Virus record (IMG/VR): IMGVR_UViG_3300031256_000055
Location: 1-56,710 of that record
From: a virus
Reading direction: 5' to 3' (one strand)
DNA length: 56,710 bases
The notes below the pieces were generated by a model, which saw only the letters and a program-made list of their open reading frames with translations, ran no database searches and had not been told where the DNA came from. Position numbers and translations under genes: made by a program. Shown piece by piece: positions 8,901 to 14,296 of the stretch; positions within the stretch are counted from its first letter, which is position 1, and each line of letters opens with the position of its first letter.

Positions 8901-9390
8901 ATTATACTTCGACATGGCCGCAAACAAATTCCCGGCGCTGGAACTCGACTTGATCACAAAAGAAATTGATTTTGAGGTGAATAAAACCCTTAATGAAAAA
9001 TTCATTATTGAAACAAAAACACAATACATTAATGATAAGGGTGAATTGATAGACGGTTTTTCAATTAATGTTTATAATCCACAATCCGGAATTGAAAAGG
9101 AATTATTGAAACATTCCCCAGGGCAACGCGCAACATATTTCAATGAACCAATCATGGAAGCATTAAGGAAACGGCGGCAGCAACGGGAAGGCGTTGTTTT
9201 TCACTGGTCAATCTTGGATGAGGCTGATAATCCTATCAAGTCGGAGCACATACTTGACTATTATATGATGATGAATAATGCTATCGGTGACGATCATACG
9301 CGATTCGTTGTGAGTCAGAAATCCGAGGCATATGGGTTGATTAAGAATACTATTGAGATTGACAAGGTGGCTTGTGATAGTCCGGGTTAA
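5983..9390 (+). CDS. fused SbcD-SbcC-like nuclease/ATPase
   Basis: A single 1135-residue chain joining the two subunits of the Mre11-Rad50/SbcCD (T4 gp47/gp46) complex. Residues 1-270 are the metallophosphatase: SDLHLD, AGDFS, TGTPAHD, MGHG, FGHFHT. Residues about 415-620 are the N-terminal half of the ABC ATPase, with P-loop SGDNGKCKST (439-448), in which the third glycine is Cys445. Residues 590-1010 form two coiled coils around a zinc hook CFHC (776-779). The C-terminal lobe carries a divergent signature, HSPGQR, and Walker B ILDEAD (D1079, E1080). The known complex processes DNA ends and hairpins, and in phages degrades host DNA or supports recombination. Last gene of the P1 operon; a strong terminator follows. 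Confidence 0.92.
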   Translation: MKILELSDLHLDPKWIEAQKPCLNKIIETGKKEKPDFICIAGDFSNRPFYNSDKDSISFVRRFVKDLLKIAPVVMITGTPAHDAPGSYGIFEDLGCHVIKPNKPEIINDVLFIGLPEIDKISLMTRSKLSMEEANASIMKSLNNFMDRYWKPVREANKDKPCIFMGHGVFVDDLEKSKSNPIIKNSDFVIDNRILKTINADRYIFGHFHTPEESKILNGGYVGYAGFDKTPWNNTGFQPGFNLTKLMKRGGIAQGETLPITDYVPIVTRIPYPVTRREKRNIKYNPNMKLNTLAQWHHCDVRLNMEISKSDLRKIDIEEMQQKYVDDFSLNSCLIVPQLIREESDRITVEQAEELNTDWKKYCFFKKWEKPEDPGHKSVYLKFTEMIDNVLSRSISKEKKDVYLLDATIHGSIFSKDAHNKDTLYYDFSNDPKGLTLLSGDNGKCKSTYLGFLLPYPYFVGFDYRTLKEFFILDDSYIKKNFMVNGQRHQHLIYIPEKKGIKCYWNVETETGELKSFMETDKLSDFMEACEKYYGPMDSFISTCFHAQEPHRMSKYVSSLASSSSTELRNAYMKIIGIDREGEREYAKLKKKSIESEIHDLETQKNTMNDFIVDNDTVYEEKKRLESEIEKLEKEINKIRVEEKHAEQELKNNTIKKEKQDKIKTELEIIKGNLNNLNFSIIEKQTKLKEFESINIEELKKQIADNETVKAQLDKTRDDWKGYSEAKQKIEKEIAEIQEKINNKNNELKDHKNKIENNNLQIKNYEKENELLNKKCFHCGKNPNPESEQKINDNSHLIDQYKAYNKGHEELIAKKEKESAQLETEIHKFDESIYNVTLNLENITDEGNKLKAKLLSLEKIQAINNKLDECKDYESLKKSISEIETEIKKLSQEIDDKTKTLNPFITIQYEKSKTELNKVTTELNNKNNELSKQTGLLEAIKNQIVKIEKYKTELEVILKALDEKVIDLTEWEGLYFDMAANKFPALELDLITKEIDFEVNKTLNEKFIIETKTQYINDKGELIDGFSINVYNPQSGIEKELLKHSPGQRATYFNEPIMEALRKRRQQREGVVFHWSILDEADNPIKSEHILDYYMMMNNAIGDDHTRFVVSQKSEAYGLIKNTIEIDKVACDSPG

Positions 9391-9414
9391 TCTTTCATCT
9401 ATTTTTCTCCTTCG

Positions 9415-9441
9415 AAGGCCGGGTAAAACCGGTCTTTTTTT
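9415..9441 (+). terminator. intrinsic terminator of the P1 operon
   Basis: Stem AAGGCCGG / CCGGTCTT with loop GTAAAA, then a seven-T run. Placed 25 bp after the SbcD-SbcC stop codon. Confidence 0.85.
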
Positions 9442-9539
9442 ATAAATACGTTGCACGAGTATTACCGTGGTGATATTTTGTAGGGCTTATTGATATAATA
9501 ACACCATTGATATTTTTATATAACATTTGTGTAGTAGTT

Positions 9540-9620
9540 TTAATTCCTTATAGCATAGTTAATTATATGCCAATAGGTGATAATATTCACATCATATAAT
9601 TTATACAAATCAACCGACAT
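9540..9620 (-). CDS. possible 26-residue peptide gene
   Basis: An ATG preceded by AAGGAG at 4 nt, about 20 nt downstream of leftward promoter P6, opens 26 codons (start MSVDLYKLYD). A second frame of 28 codons begins soon after, at 9514-9512, without a well-placed RBS. Support is only the promoter and RBS; the transcript may instead act as a non-coding RNA. Opposite in direction to the HTH gene. Confidence 0.4.
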   Translation of the reverse strand: MSVDLYKLYDVNIITYWHIINYAIRN

Positions 9621-9648
9621 GTAACTCCTTATATTATAGACAATTATA

Positions 9649-9677
9649 ATTATACCCGTTTAGGTAATATTTGCTAA
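9649..9677 (-). promoter_or_regulatory. leftward promoter P6 with palindromic operator
   Basis: On the minus strand: TTAGCA (9677-9672), 17 bp spacer, TATAAT (9654-9649). The operator TACCCGTTTAGGTA (plus strand 9653-9666) sits in the spacer as in P1. Confidence 0.65.
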
Positions 9678-9745
9678 AATATAAAATTATTAAAAATAAA
9701 ACTTCGTGACGGCGATCCTCGAAGCACTTTATTATTAAAAAACCC

Positions 9746-9774
9746 TTGACTTTTATGTCCCGTTTAAGTAAATT
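9746..9774 (+). promoter_or_regulatory. promoter P2 of the HTH gene, giving a leaderless mRNA
   Basis: TTGACT (9746-9751), 17 bp spacer, TAAATT (9769-9774). The spacer holds GTCCCGTTTAAGTA (9757-9770), a degenerate copy of the operator. Transcription would start at or next to the ATG at 9781; there is no Shine-Dalgarno. Confidence 0.65.
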
Positions 9775-9780
9775 AAAGAT

Positions 9781-9993
9781 ATGGACACTAAAAATATTGA
9801 ATTCCCGATAGGGGCAAAAAAAGCGGCTGAGTTACTTAATGTTAATCACCGAACTTTAAAATATTGGTGTAGAGACATTGTTATAAAAATGGTAGGAAAT
9901 TCTTATTGTATTTTTGATGAAGATTTTGACATACTCGTTACCTATGCCAAGAGATACCATACTCATCAAAAATACTTATCATCTGTTAAGTAA
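9781..9993 (+). CDS. small MerR/excisionase-like HTH protein, candidate operator-binding regulator
   Basis: A 70-residue protein. Residues 9-35 (PIGAKKAAELLNVNHRTLKYW) form a helix-turn-helix of the MerR/excisionase-like winged type. The rest is a short wing and helix ending in a His/Lys tail. It has no effector domain. Its own promoter contains a weak version of the shared TACCC-N4-GGGTA operator, so autoregulation is plausible, and it is the best candidate among the visible proteins to control the other five operator promoters. Translation probably begins on a leaderless message because the ATG falls at the predicted transcription start. Confidence 0.8.
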   Translation: MDTKNIEFPIGAKKAAELLNVNHRTLKYWCRDIVIKMVGNSYCIFDEDFDILVTYAKRYHTHQKYLSSVK

Positions 9994-10041
9994 TCACATG
10001 AAAAAAAAATAAAAAAAATATCGATTTGGGGGTATTTTTAC

Positions 10042-10070
10042 TTGACTTCTTACCCGATTGGGTATATATT
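10042..10070 (+). promoter_or_regulatory. promoter P3 with palindromic operator
   Basis: TTGACT (10042-10047), 17 bp spacer, TATATT (10065-10070). Operator TACCCGATTGGGTA at 10051-10064. Drives the small genes from 10126. Confidence 0.8.
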
Positions 10071-10125
10071 ATAAGTATAAGATGATTAAATAAAGATCAT
10101 CAATTTTGAGTTAAGGAGAGCAAAG

Positions 10126-10302
10126 ATGAAGACATTAAACATTACAAAGAAACTTAATAATTACAGTAGAAGAATTCATAGACATGAGTCATGGTCATAT
10201 GGAAAACAAAACGAATTGGTACTTACACCACAGGGAGTATTATATCAGGGCTTACAAGCTGCAATTATTCAAAAAAGAACGCAGACTCATGTAGTTTGTT
10301 AA
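10126..10302 (+). CDS. hypothetical 58-residue basic protein
   Basis: First gene after promoter P3. ATG follows TTAAGGAGAGCAAAG. Basic and His-rich in its first half (SRRIHRHES). No known domain. Position right behind an operator-controlled promoter suggests an early host-takeover factor. An intrinsic terminator-like hairpin follows 8 nt after the stop. Confidence 0.65.
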   Translation: MKTLNITKKLNNYSRRIHRHESWSYGKQNELVLTPQGVLYQGLQAAIIQKRTQTHVVC

Positions 10303-10309
10303 TTCCCCC

Positions 10310-10339
10310 GGAGAGCAATACGTAAGCTCTCCTTCTTTT
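10310..10339 (+). terminator. terminator or attenuator hairpin
   Basis: GGAGAGC (10310-10316), loop AATACGTAA, GCTCTCC (10326-10332), then TTCTTTT. A second hairpin (CAGCC at 10343-10347 with GGCTG at 10363-10367) follows. Genes downstream have no separate promoter that I can see, so partial read-through is likely. Confidence 0.7.
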
Positions 10340-10390
10340 ACCCAGCCTCATTCGTTGAGTGGGGCTGAGCGAAATAAAGGAGATAAGAGT

Positions 10391-10531
10391 ATGAAAGCAG
10401 AAAAGAAGATAAGAGAAGACCTGGTATTAGTCAGATTGATGATAAGAGAAGGAAATATATATTATTACAAGTATTTCCAAAGCAAGAATTCCCCGGAAAC
10501 CGACATAGAGCGGGACCGGAGATATAAATAA
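10391..10531 (+). CDS. hypothetical 46-residue charged protein
   Basis: ATG follows AAAGGAGATAAGAGT. Highly charged helical protein (KAEKKIREDLVLVRL...) with a YYYKYF cluster. No known domain. Lies between a terminator-like hairpin and the next cistron. Confidence 0.6.
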   Translation: MKAEKKIREDLVLVRLMIREGNIYYYKYFQSKNSPETDIERDRRYK

Positions 10532-10556
10532 CTTAATTTATAAGGAGAGTGAAACT

Positions 10557-10886
10557 ATGATAACTAACTATACAGAAAAACAGAAAAACAGAATTAAAAC
10601 ATTTGGTTTCGATTGGTTCGCACAGAACCATAGAAATGAGTATGGAAACAAAATCTATCCTAAAAAAATGAGTTCAAAAAAAGAAGTCGATGATTATGTT
10701 AAGTTCTGGAAAAATTGCGACGGGTGCAAGATCCCCATGTCGATTATTGAAGGACCGGGATTTTATATTGCCATGTCCAACACCGGGACGGCAAATATTC
10801 AAGCTTATTATCTTGCAGACGATTATGACAGAACACAAGTTTACAATGCGTATCATGATTATATGCATATTTGTTGTGGGCAATAA
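10557..10886 (+). CDS. hypothetical protein
   Basis: A 109-residue protein with RBS AAGGAGAGTGAAACT. Aromatic-rich with a C-terminal HDYMHICCGQ. No recognised family. Part of the P3 set of small genes. Confidence 0.75.
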   Translation: MITNYTEKQKNRIKTFGFDWFAQNHRNEYGNKIYPKKMSSKKEVDDYVKFWKNCDGCKIPMSIIEGPGFYIAMSNTGTANIQAYYLADDYDRTQVYNAYHDYMHICCGQ

Positions 10887-10908
10887 TAATAATTAAGAAA
10901 ATACCTGG

Positions 10909-10931
10909 CACCCAGGGTCAAGGGGAAGGAG
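10909..10931 (+). repeat. leader repeat L1 (copy 1)
   Basis: A 23-nt element, CACCCAGGGTCAAGGGGAAGGAG, that ends in the Shine-Dalgarno of the 10941 gene. Copies stand before the genes at 11745 and 12419. It contains ACCC-A-GGGT, a tiny palindrome. Confidence 0.75.
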
Positions 10932-10940
10932 AGTTAAATT

Positions 10941-11702
10941 ATGGATAAACGATTTTATGTTGATGATAAAAAAAGGAAATTAAAATCAATAGGAAATAAT
11001 ATTGCATTTGATGGTTCGGGTACTTTTTACCAATTTAATGACGAAGATTATTTCGATGGTAACTTTCATCAAAATAATCTTCCATACTTTGTATCTGATT
11101 ATCGCGTTATAGGTCCAAAATCTACCCGTAATCATTATGATGGTCTTGGTTATGAACAAGATAGTTCAGGTCCAACTCGTATTATAAATGAAGATGTTAC
11201 TAAATTTGTAAGGGACTGGTATGAGAAAGCTCATATATATGATATTTGTTTTTTCAATAGAGACGGGGAAATAACAACGGATATTACTGATATTTTTATC
11301 ATTTTCTATCCTGAACATGGAAGTGTTGAGGGGTCCATTCGTGCGCTACGAATGGCTTATAAAATAACTGATACTGATGTTTCAGAAAATTTAAATCTTG
11401 AAACATTAAAGTTATTGGTATTACAAAAACTACTCGAAAAATTAGGGAATTTTTGGTCTGGGATGTGGTGCGGACCGAATCAAGATGATGAATCGTACGG
11501 AAATGCGAGATTATCTTGTGAAAAAAGATATATAGACATTGATATTGTCAATCGTAAAAATGGAATAGTTAATGCTATCTCATTTGATACTGAAAGTGCA
11601 CATGACGTAAAAAATGTCTTTTATGCTTTAACAACAAGTGAAATGTATCTTGAAATATTAAGCAGATGCATAAATAAAAAATTATCAGAATATAATAAAT
11701 AA
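10941..11702 (+). CDS. hypothetical protein
   Basis: A 253-residue soluble protein, acidic, with mixed alpha/beta character and a C-terminal helical part. I do not recognise a family or catalytic motif. Translation begins behind leader repeat L1. It is the largest gene of the P3 set, otherwise composed of tiny genes. Confidence 0.8.
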   Translation: MDKRFYVDDKKRKLKSIGNNIAFDGSGTFYQFNDEDYFDGNFHQNNLPYFVSDYRVIGPKSTRNHYDGLGYEQDSSGPTRIINEDVTKFVRDWYEKAHIYDICFFNRDGEITTDITDIFIIFYPEHGSVEGSIRALRMAYKITDTDVSENLNLETLKLLVLQKLLEKLGNFWSGMWCGPNQDDESYGNARLSCEKRYIDIDIVNRKNGIVNAISFDTESAHDVKNVFYALTTSEMYLEILSRCINKKLSEYNK

Positions 11703-11715
11703 ATTATAAACCCAG

Positions 11716-11738
11716 CGCCCAGGGTTAAGGGTAAGGAG
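11716..11738 (+). repeat. leader repeat L1 (copy 2)
   Basis: CGCCCAGGGTTAAGGGTAAGGAG, matching the 10909 element at 20 of 23 positions and the 12390 element at 22 of 23, ending in the RBS of the 11745 gene. Confidence 0.75.
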
Positions 11739-11744
11739 AGAATC

Positions 11745-11930
11745 ATGGAAAAACATTACGAAGTAACATTAGAAATAAAAAAGTATGTACAATTCTCAAT
11801 CGATGGTCCTGATAATATTCAAGATTTAGAAGAAGTATCGAGATGCAGAGCAATAGGGCTTGGGTATAACCCCGACGATATTGTAAGCATTATTGAGGAA
11901 ACCCCAGTGAGGGAAGGAGAAACATTATGA
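11745..11930 (+). CDS. hypothetical small protein
   Basis: A 61-residue acidic protein translated behind leader repeat L1 copy 2. The stop overlaps the next ATG by ATGA. The pattern KHYEVTLEIKKYVQFSIDG suggests a short beta-sheet domain. Function unknown. Confidence 0.7.
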   Translation: MEKHYEVTLEIKKYVQFSIDGPDNIQDLEEVSRCRAIGLGYNPDDIVSIIEETPVREGETL

Positions 11931-12118
11931 AGACAAACAATACCAATACAGTGAACAAAGAAGACACAGTACCTTATATGCTTTTCGTCACTACGGAAAC
12001 TAATAAGGCATTCAAAAAAATTATAGAAAATAATGAAGAGGCAAAAGCTACTTGCCAAGAAATTACAGATATAGCAACAAGAACCCGTCAGCGGGTAGCT
12101 GATTGTTTTAGAAAATAA
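11927..12118 (+). CDS. hypothetical small protein
   Basis: A 63-residue protein, start coupled to the previous stop. The first 15 residues are Asn/Thr-rich and probably disordered, the rest is helical. No recognised family. Confidence 0.65.
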   Translation: MKTNNTNTVNKEDTVPYMLFVTTETNKAFKKIIENNEEAKATCQEITDIATRTRQRVADCFRK

Positions 12119-12165
12119 AACCCTGGGAGGGGAACTATATAGGCCATGCGACACAGGAGGCAAAT

Positions 12166-12402
12166 ATGAGAGAACTTACAAAAGAGCAATTTTTAGTTCG
12201 GGCAGAAAATATCTGCACTACGATAGGAATGGAAACCGGAAAATACTTTTATATTGAAAAAGTAAATTCCGGACCTAATTATGATATTTTTTGTGGACAA
12301 ACACACATCATACAAAGTGATGATTTTTCATTTATTCTTGGATTTTTAGGAGGCATGTTATATGTTTTTCGCGATGAAGTATTACCCAACACCCAGGGTT
12401 AA
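12166..12402 (+). CDS. hypothetical small protein
   Basis: A 78-residue protein with RBS CAGGAGGCAAAT. Mixed alpha/beta with a hydrophobic region at residues 52-66 (FILGFLGGMLYVF). No recognised family. Confidence 0.7.
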   Translation: MRELTKEQFLVRAENICTTIGMETGKYFYIEKVNSGPNYDIFCGQTHIIQSDDFSFILGFLGGMLYVFRDEVLPNTQG

Positions 12403-12412
12403 GGGTAAGGAG
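12390..12412 (+). repeat. leader repeat L1 (copy 3)
   Basis: CACCCAGGGTTAAGGGTAAGGAG. This copy overlaps the last codons of the 12166 gene and supplies the RBS of the 12419 peptide. Confidence 0.75.
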
Positions 12413-12418
12413 GCGAAC

Positions 12419-12514
12419 ATGCAAATTATGGTTACTATTTTGGTTATTGAGTTTATCATCTGGGGAGGCTTATTGGTTTCTTCGATGAGTGGAAGAAAAC
12501 CTGAAAAAAAATAA
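12419..12514 (+). CDS. 31-residue membrane peptide
   Basis: One transmembrane helix (residues 3-21) followed by a basic tail, GRKPEKK. Strong RBS from leader repeat L1 copy 3. Single-span peptides of this size often regulate host membrane complexes, but there is no direct evidence here. Confidence 0.55.
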   Translation: MQIMVTILVIEFIIWGGLLVSSMSGRKPEKK

Positions 12515-12536
12515 AAGGCAGAGGAGAGTGTAAATA

Positions 12537-12716
12537 ATGTACAACACATATTATCTTGTTTTATTCCTTTACTACTTCTCTGGTTATGTCAATGCCTGGA
12601 ATTATTACAAATGGATCATGTCGGAATCATTCATAACTGTCCCGGGAATAATCCGAAAGACCTGGAGATCAACAAAGCATCCCCGAATGAATAAGGGGTG
12701 GAAGGGGTCAAGATAA
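12537..12716 (+). CDS. small membrane-associated protein
   Basis: A 59-residue protein with an aromatic N-terminal hydrophobic helix (YYLVLFLYYFSGYV) and a basic C-terminus. RBS GAGGAG lies 11 nt upstream. Last gene of the P3 set; a terminator follows directly. Confidence 0.6.
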   Translation: MYNTYYLVLFLYYFSGYVNAWNYYKWIMSESFITVPGIIRKTWRSTKHPRMNKGWKGSR

Positions 12717-12723
12717 TTATACA

Positions 12724-12750
12724 AGCCGGATTTAAAACCCGGCTTTTTTT
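12724..12750 (+). terminator. intrinsic terminator at convergent operons
   Basis: AGCCGG (12724-12729), loop ATTTAAAAC, CCGGCT (12739-12744), then seven T. It ends the P3 operon and touches the end of the leftward lysis genes, for which it would be a weak terminator. Confidence 0.85.
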
Positions 12751-13258
12751 ATTTCAATAAGTATCTACCAAAAAAATAACCTAACGCCAAACATCCAATT
12801 CCAACTATCGATAATTCAATTATTCTATTTTTTTTCAACTTCTGCAAGCTGTCTTTCGCAGTTTTCAAGAGCTTTTTGAATTCTTGAACTTCTATCAATA
12901 AGCTCTCTAATTGCCTCTTGTCTTTCTTTTGTGATTCCGTCAAGTTCTGTATTTGTTTTTCGTAATTCGTCAAGTATTCGTTCAATTTCGTTTCCATATT
13001 TCGATTTAAATTCTGCAAGTTTTCTATTTGTTTCTCGTAGTTCACTAATATATCTATTTCTATTTTTTGATTCTTTGATAATTTCATTAATACCATATTC
13101 AAAAAATACAATTCTTCTTTGGCTTTCTTCAATTGTTCTTTCAAGTTGTTTAATTTTGTCTCTGTTATAACATAGTTTTTTTCCGAAAAAGATATTGATT
13201 GACAGACTAATAATAAGACAAATACATAAAATAACAAATATAATTTTTTTGATTTCAT
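12749..13258 (-). CDS. u-spanin-like protein overlapping a second spanin frame
   Basis: A 169-residue protein with an N-terminal signal segment (KKLYLLFYVFVLLLVC, Cys at about 19), a long coiled coil, and a C-terminal transmembrane helix (VGIGCLALGYFFGRYLL). This order is that of unimolecular spanins, which link outer and inner membrane and fuse them in the last lysis step. The lipobox is imperfect (LLVC, Val before Cys). It shares 434 nt with another plausible spanin frame at 12825-13265. One Shine-Dalgarno (AGGTGAGG) serves both starts: 3 nt from the other ATG and 10 nt from this one. Placed directly after the endolysin. Confidence 0.7.
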   Translation of the reverse strand: MKSKKLYLLFYVFVLLLVCQSISFSEKNYVITETKLNNLKEQLKKAKEELYFLNMVLMKLSKNQKIEIDILVNYEKQIENLQNLNRNMETKLNEYLTNYEKQIQNLTESQKKDKRQLESLLIEVQEFKKLLKTAKDSLQKLKKNRIIELSIVGIGCLALGYFFGRYLLK

Positions 13259-13265
13259 TTAACAT
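12825..13265 (-). CDS. i-spanin-like (Rz-type) protein, overlapping frame
   Basis: A 146-residue protein with an N-terminal transmembrane anchor (residues 8-27, IIFVILCICLIISLSINIFF) and a charged periplasmic coiled coil (residues 35-145), the layout of Rz-type inner-membrane spanins. It starts 7 nt before the ATG of the 12749-13258 frame and is overlapped over nearly its whole length. In classical Rz/Rz1 pairs the outer-membrane partner is nested in another frame, which is the pattern here. Both frames look like real proteins by composition. Confidence 0.7.
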   Translation of the reverse strand: MLNEIKKIIFVILCICLIISLSINIFFGKKLCYNRDKIKQLERTIEESQRRIVFFEYGINEIIKESKNRNRYISELRETNRKLAEFKSKYGNEIERILDELRKTNTELDGITKERQEAIRELIDRSSRIQKALENCERQLAEVEKK

Positions 13266-13276
13266 TTACCTCACCT

Positions 13277-13870
13277 TCAAACCTGATTAGCATTTTTCCA
13301 ATTATAAAGCCATTGCCAATCTATTCTCATATATTTATATCTGGTTTTGCCTTTATATATTTTATTTGAAATGTCCTCAAAAGAACTCAACCTCCACCTT
13401 CTTGTATTTGCATTTGATCTCGGATTCAATCTATAATCACCCCCGGCCCCTTCGGTTGTTATTATATCATAATTCCCGAAAGGAGCATAAGTCATTACAT
13501 GATTATATTTTCCATAAACGATATCTCCTTTTTCATCTTTAAGAAGATTTCCGTTTTTCATTCCGGGGATGTCAACAAGAATTAAATCGCCTTCCTGGAG
13601 GTCTTGTTTTTTTATTTCAAACAGCCACCGTGTATTTAAAAAACTATTGACCGGCCTTCCATACAATTCTATTCCTGTTGTTTCTTCAAGAGCATACATA
13701 ATACCACCGCAACAATCAAAACCAACGGGCTCCCCATTCCTGTCTATATTATTATATTTGTCCCATTTTAGCATTTGACCGCCGCCTAACGCGTATCTTT
13801 CTCCGAGTTGTTTTTCAAGTTGTTTTATAAATTCTTTTTTCCAGTTATCTATAGTGTGTTCTGTTAACAT
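13277..13870 (-). CDS. endolysin, NlpC/P60-type peptidase
   Basis: A 197-residue protein with RYALGGGQ, then GFDCCGG (catalytic Cys at about 52) and YNHVMTY (catalytic His), the order of NlpC/P60 cysteine peptidases that cut stem peptides of peptidoglycan. It lacks a signal peptide and thus depends on a holin. RBS AAAGGAGGATAGTAT. The holin-like gene lies before it and the spanin frames after it. Confidence 0.85.
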   Translation of the reverse strand: MLTEHTIDNWKKEFIKQLEKQLGERYALGGGQMLKWDKYNNIDRNGEPVGFDCCGGIMYALEETTGIELYGRPVNSFLNTRWLFEIKKQDLQEGDLILVDIPGMKNGNLLKDEKGDIVYGKYNHVMTYAPFGNYDIITTEGAGGDYRLNPRSNANTRRWRLSSFEDISNKIYKGKTRYKYMRIDWQWLYNWKNANQV

Positions 13871-13883
13871 ATACTATCCTCCT

Positions 13884-14276
13884 TTAAATCCATTTCATAA
13901 TTTTTGCAAAAATCGTAAATGCCACAATTGCAAATAAGGATGTGAACATCCAGAAATAAAATTTATTTATACTGTCTCTTAACGATTTGAAATCTTCCTT
14001 GTCAACCGTATTTCCAATTTTAGAAAATATAATATTCAAGGTATCTTTTACATCGTCAAACCGTGCAATATAATTATTTTTTATTGTTCCGGTATCTTTC
14101 ATTCTTTCTTCACGTTCCCGGTCAATTTCTCTTGCATTAACTTGTTGCATAGAGTCGATACATAATATTTTCGGTTCGATATCGATTATAATTTTTATAG
14201 CCCGTTTTAAATCTTCTTCGTCAACATTCATTTCTTCTTTTAATGCCTGATTTAATTCTTCATTTTTTGTAAACAT
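13884..14276 (-). CDS. holin-associated protein, XhlA-like topology
   Basis: A 130-residue protein with a charged helical region and one transmembrane helix near the C-terminus (about residues 107-126), ending KIMKWI. This is the topology of XhlA-type lysis proteins. It directly precedes the endolysin, so a part in the lysis pore is probable, yet the family match is by architecture only. Confidence 0.6.
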   Translation of the reverse strand: MFTKNEELNQALKEEMNVDEEDLKRAIKIIIDIEPKILCIDSMQQVNAREIDREREERMKDTGTIKNNYIARFDDVKDTLNIIFSKIGNTVDKEDFKSLRDSINKFYFWMFTSLFAIVAFTIFAKIMKWI

Positions 14277-14296
14277 ATATTTTTATACCCCCTTGT

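Larger units (their letters stand above)
9391..9780. other. intergenic control region
   Basis: A 390 bp segment without a long gene. It holds the rightward terminator (9415-9441), two tiny minus-strand reading frames, a leftward promoter with operator (9649-9677) and the rightward promoter of the HTH gene (9746-9774). The layout of a repressor-like gene facing an opposing promoter recalls a lysogeny or early-late switch region; no integrase is seen to support lysogeny. Confidence 0.65.

Noticed and set aside
7617-9029. Several minus-strand frames of 60-144 codons opposite the SbcC coiled coil
   Set aside because: They are hydrophobic mirror translations of Lys/Glu-rich codons, without RBS or promoter.
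12080-12103. ACCCG-TCAG-CGGGT palindrome as another regulator operator
   Set aside because: It lies inside the 11927 gene, is not flanked by -35/-10 boxes and its arms are shifted relative to the TACCC operators.
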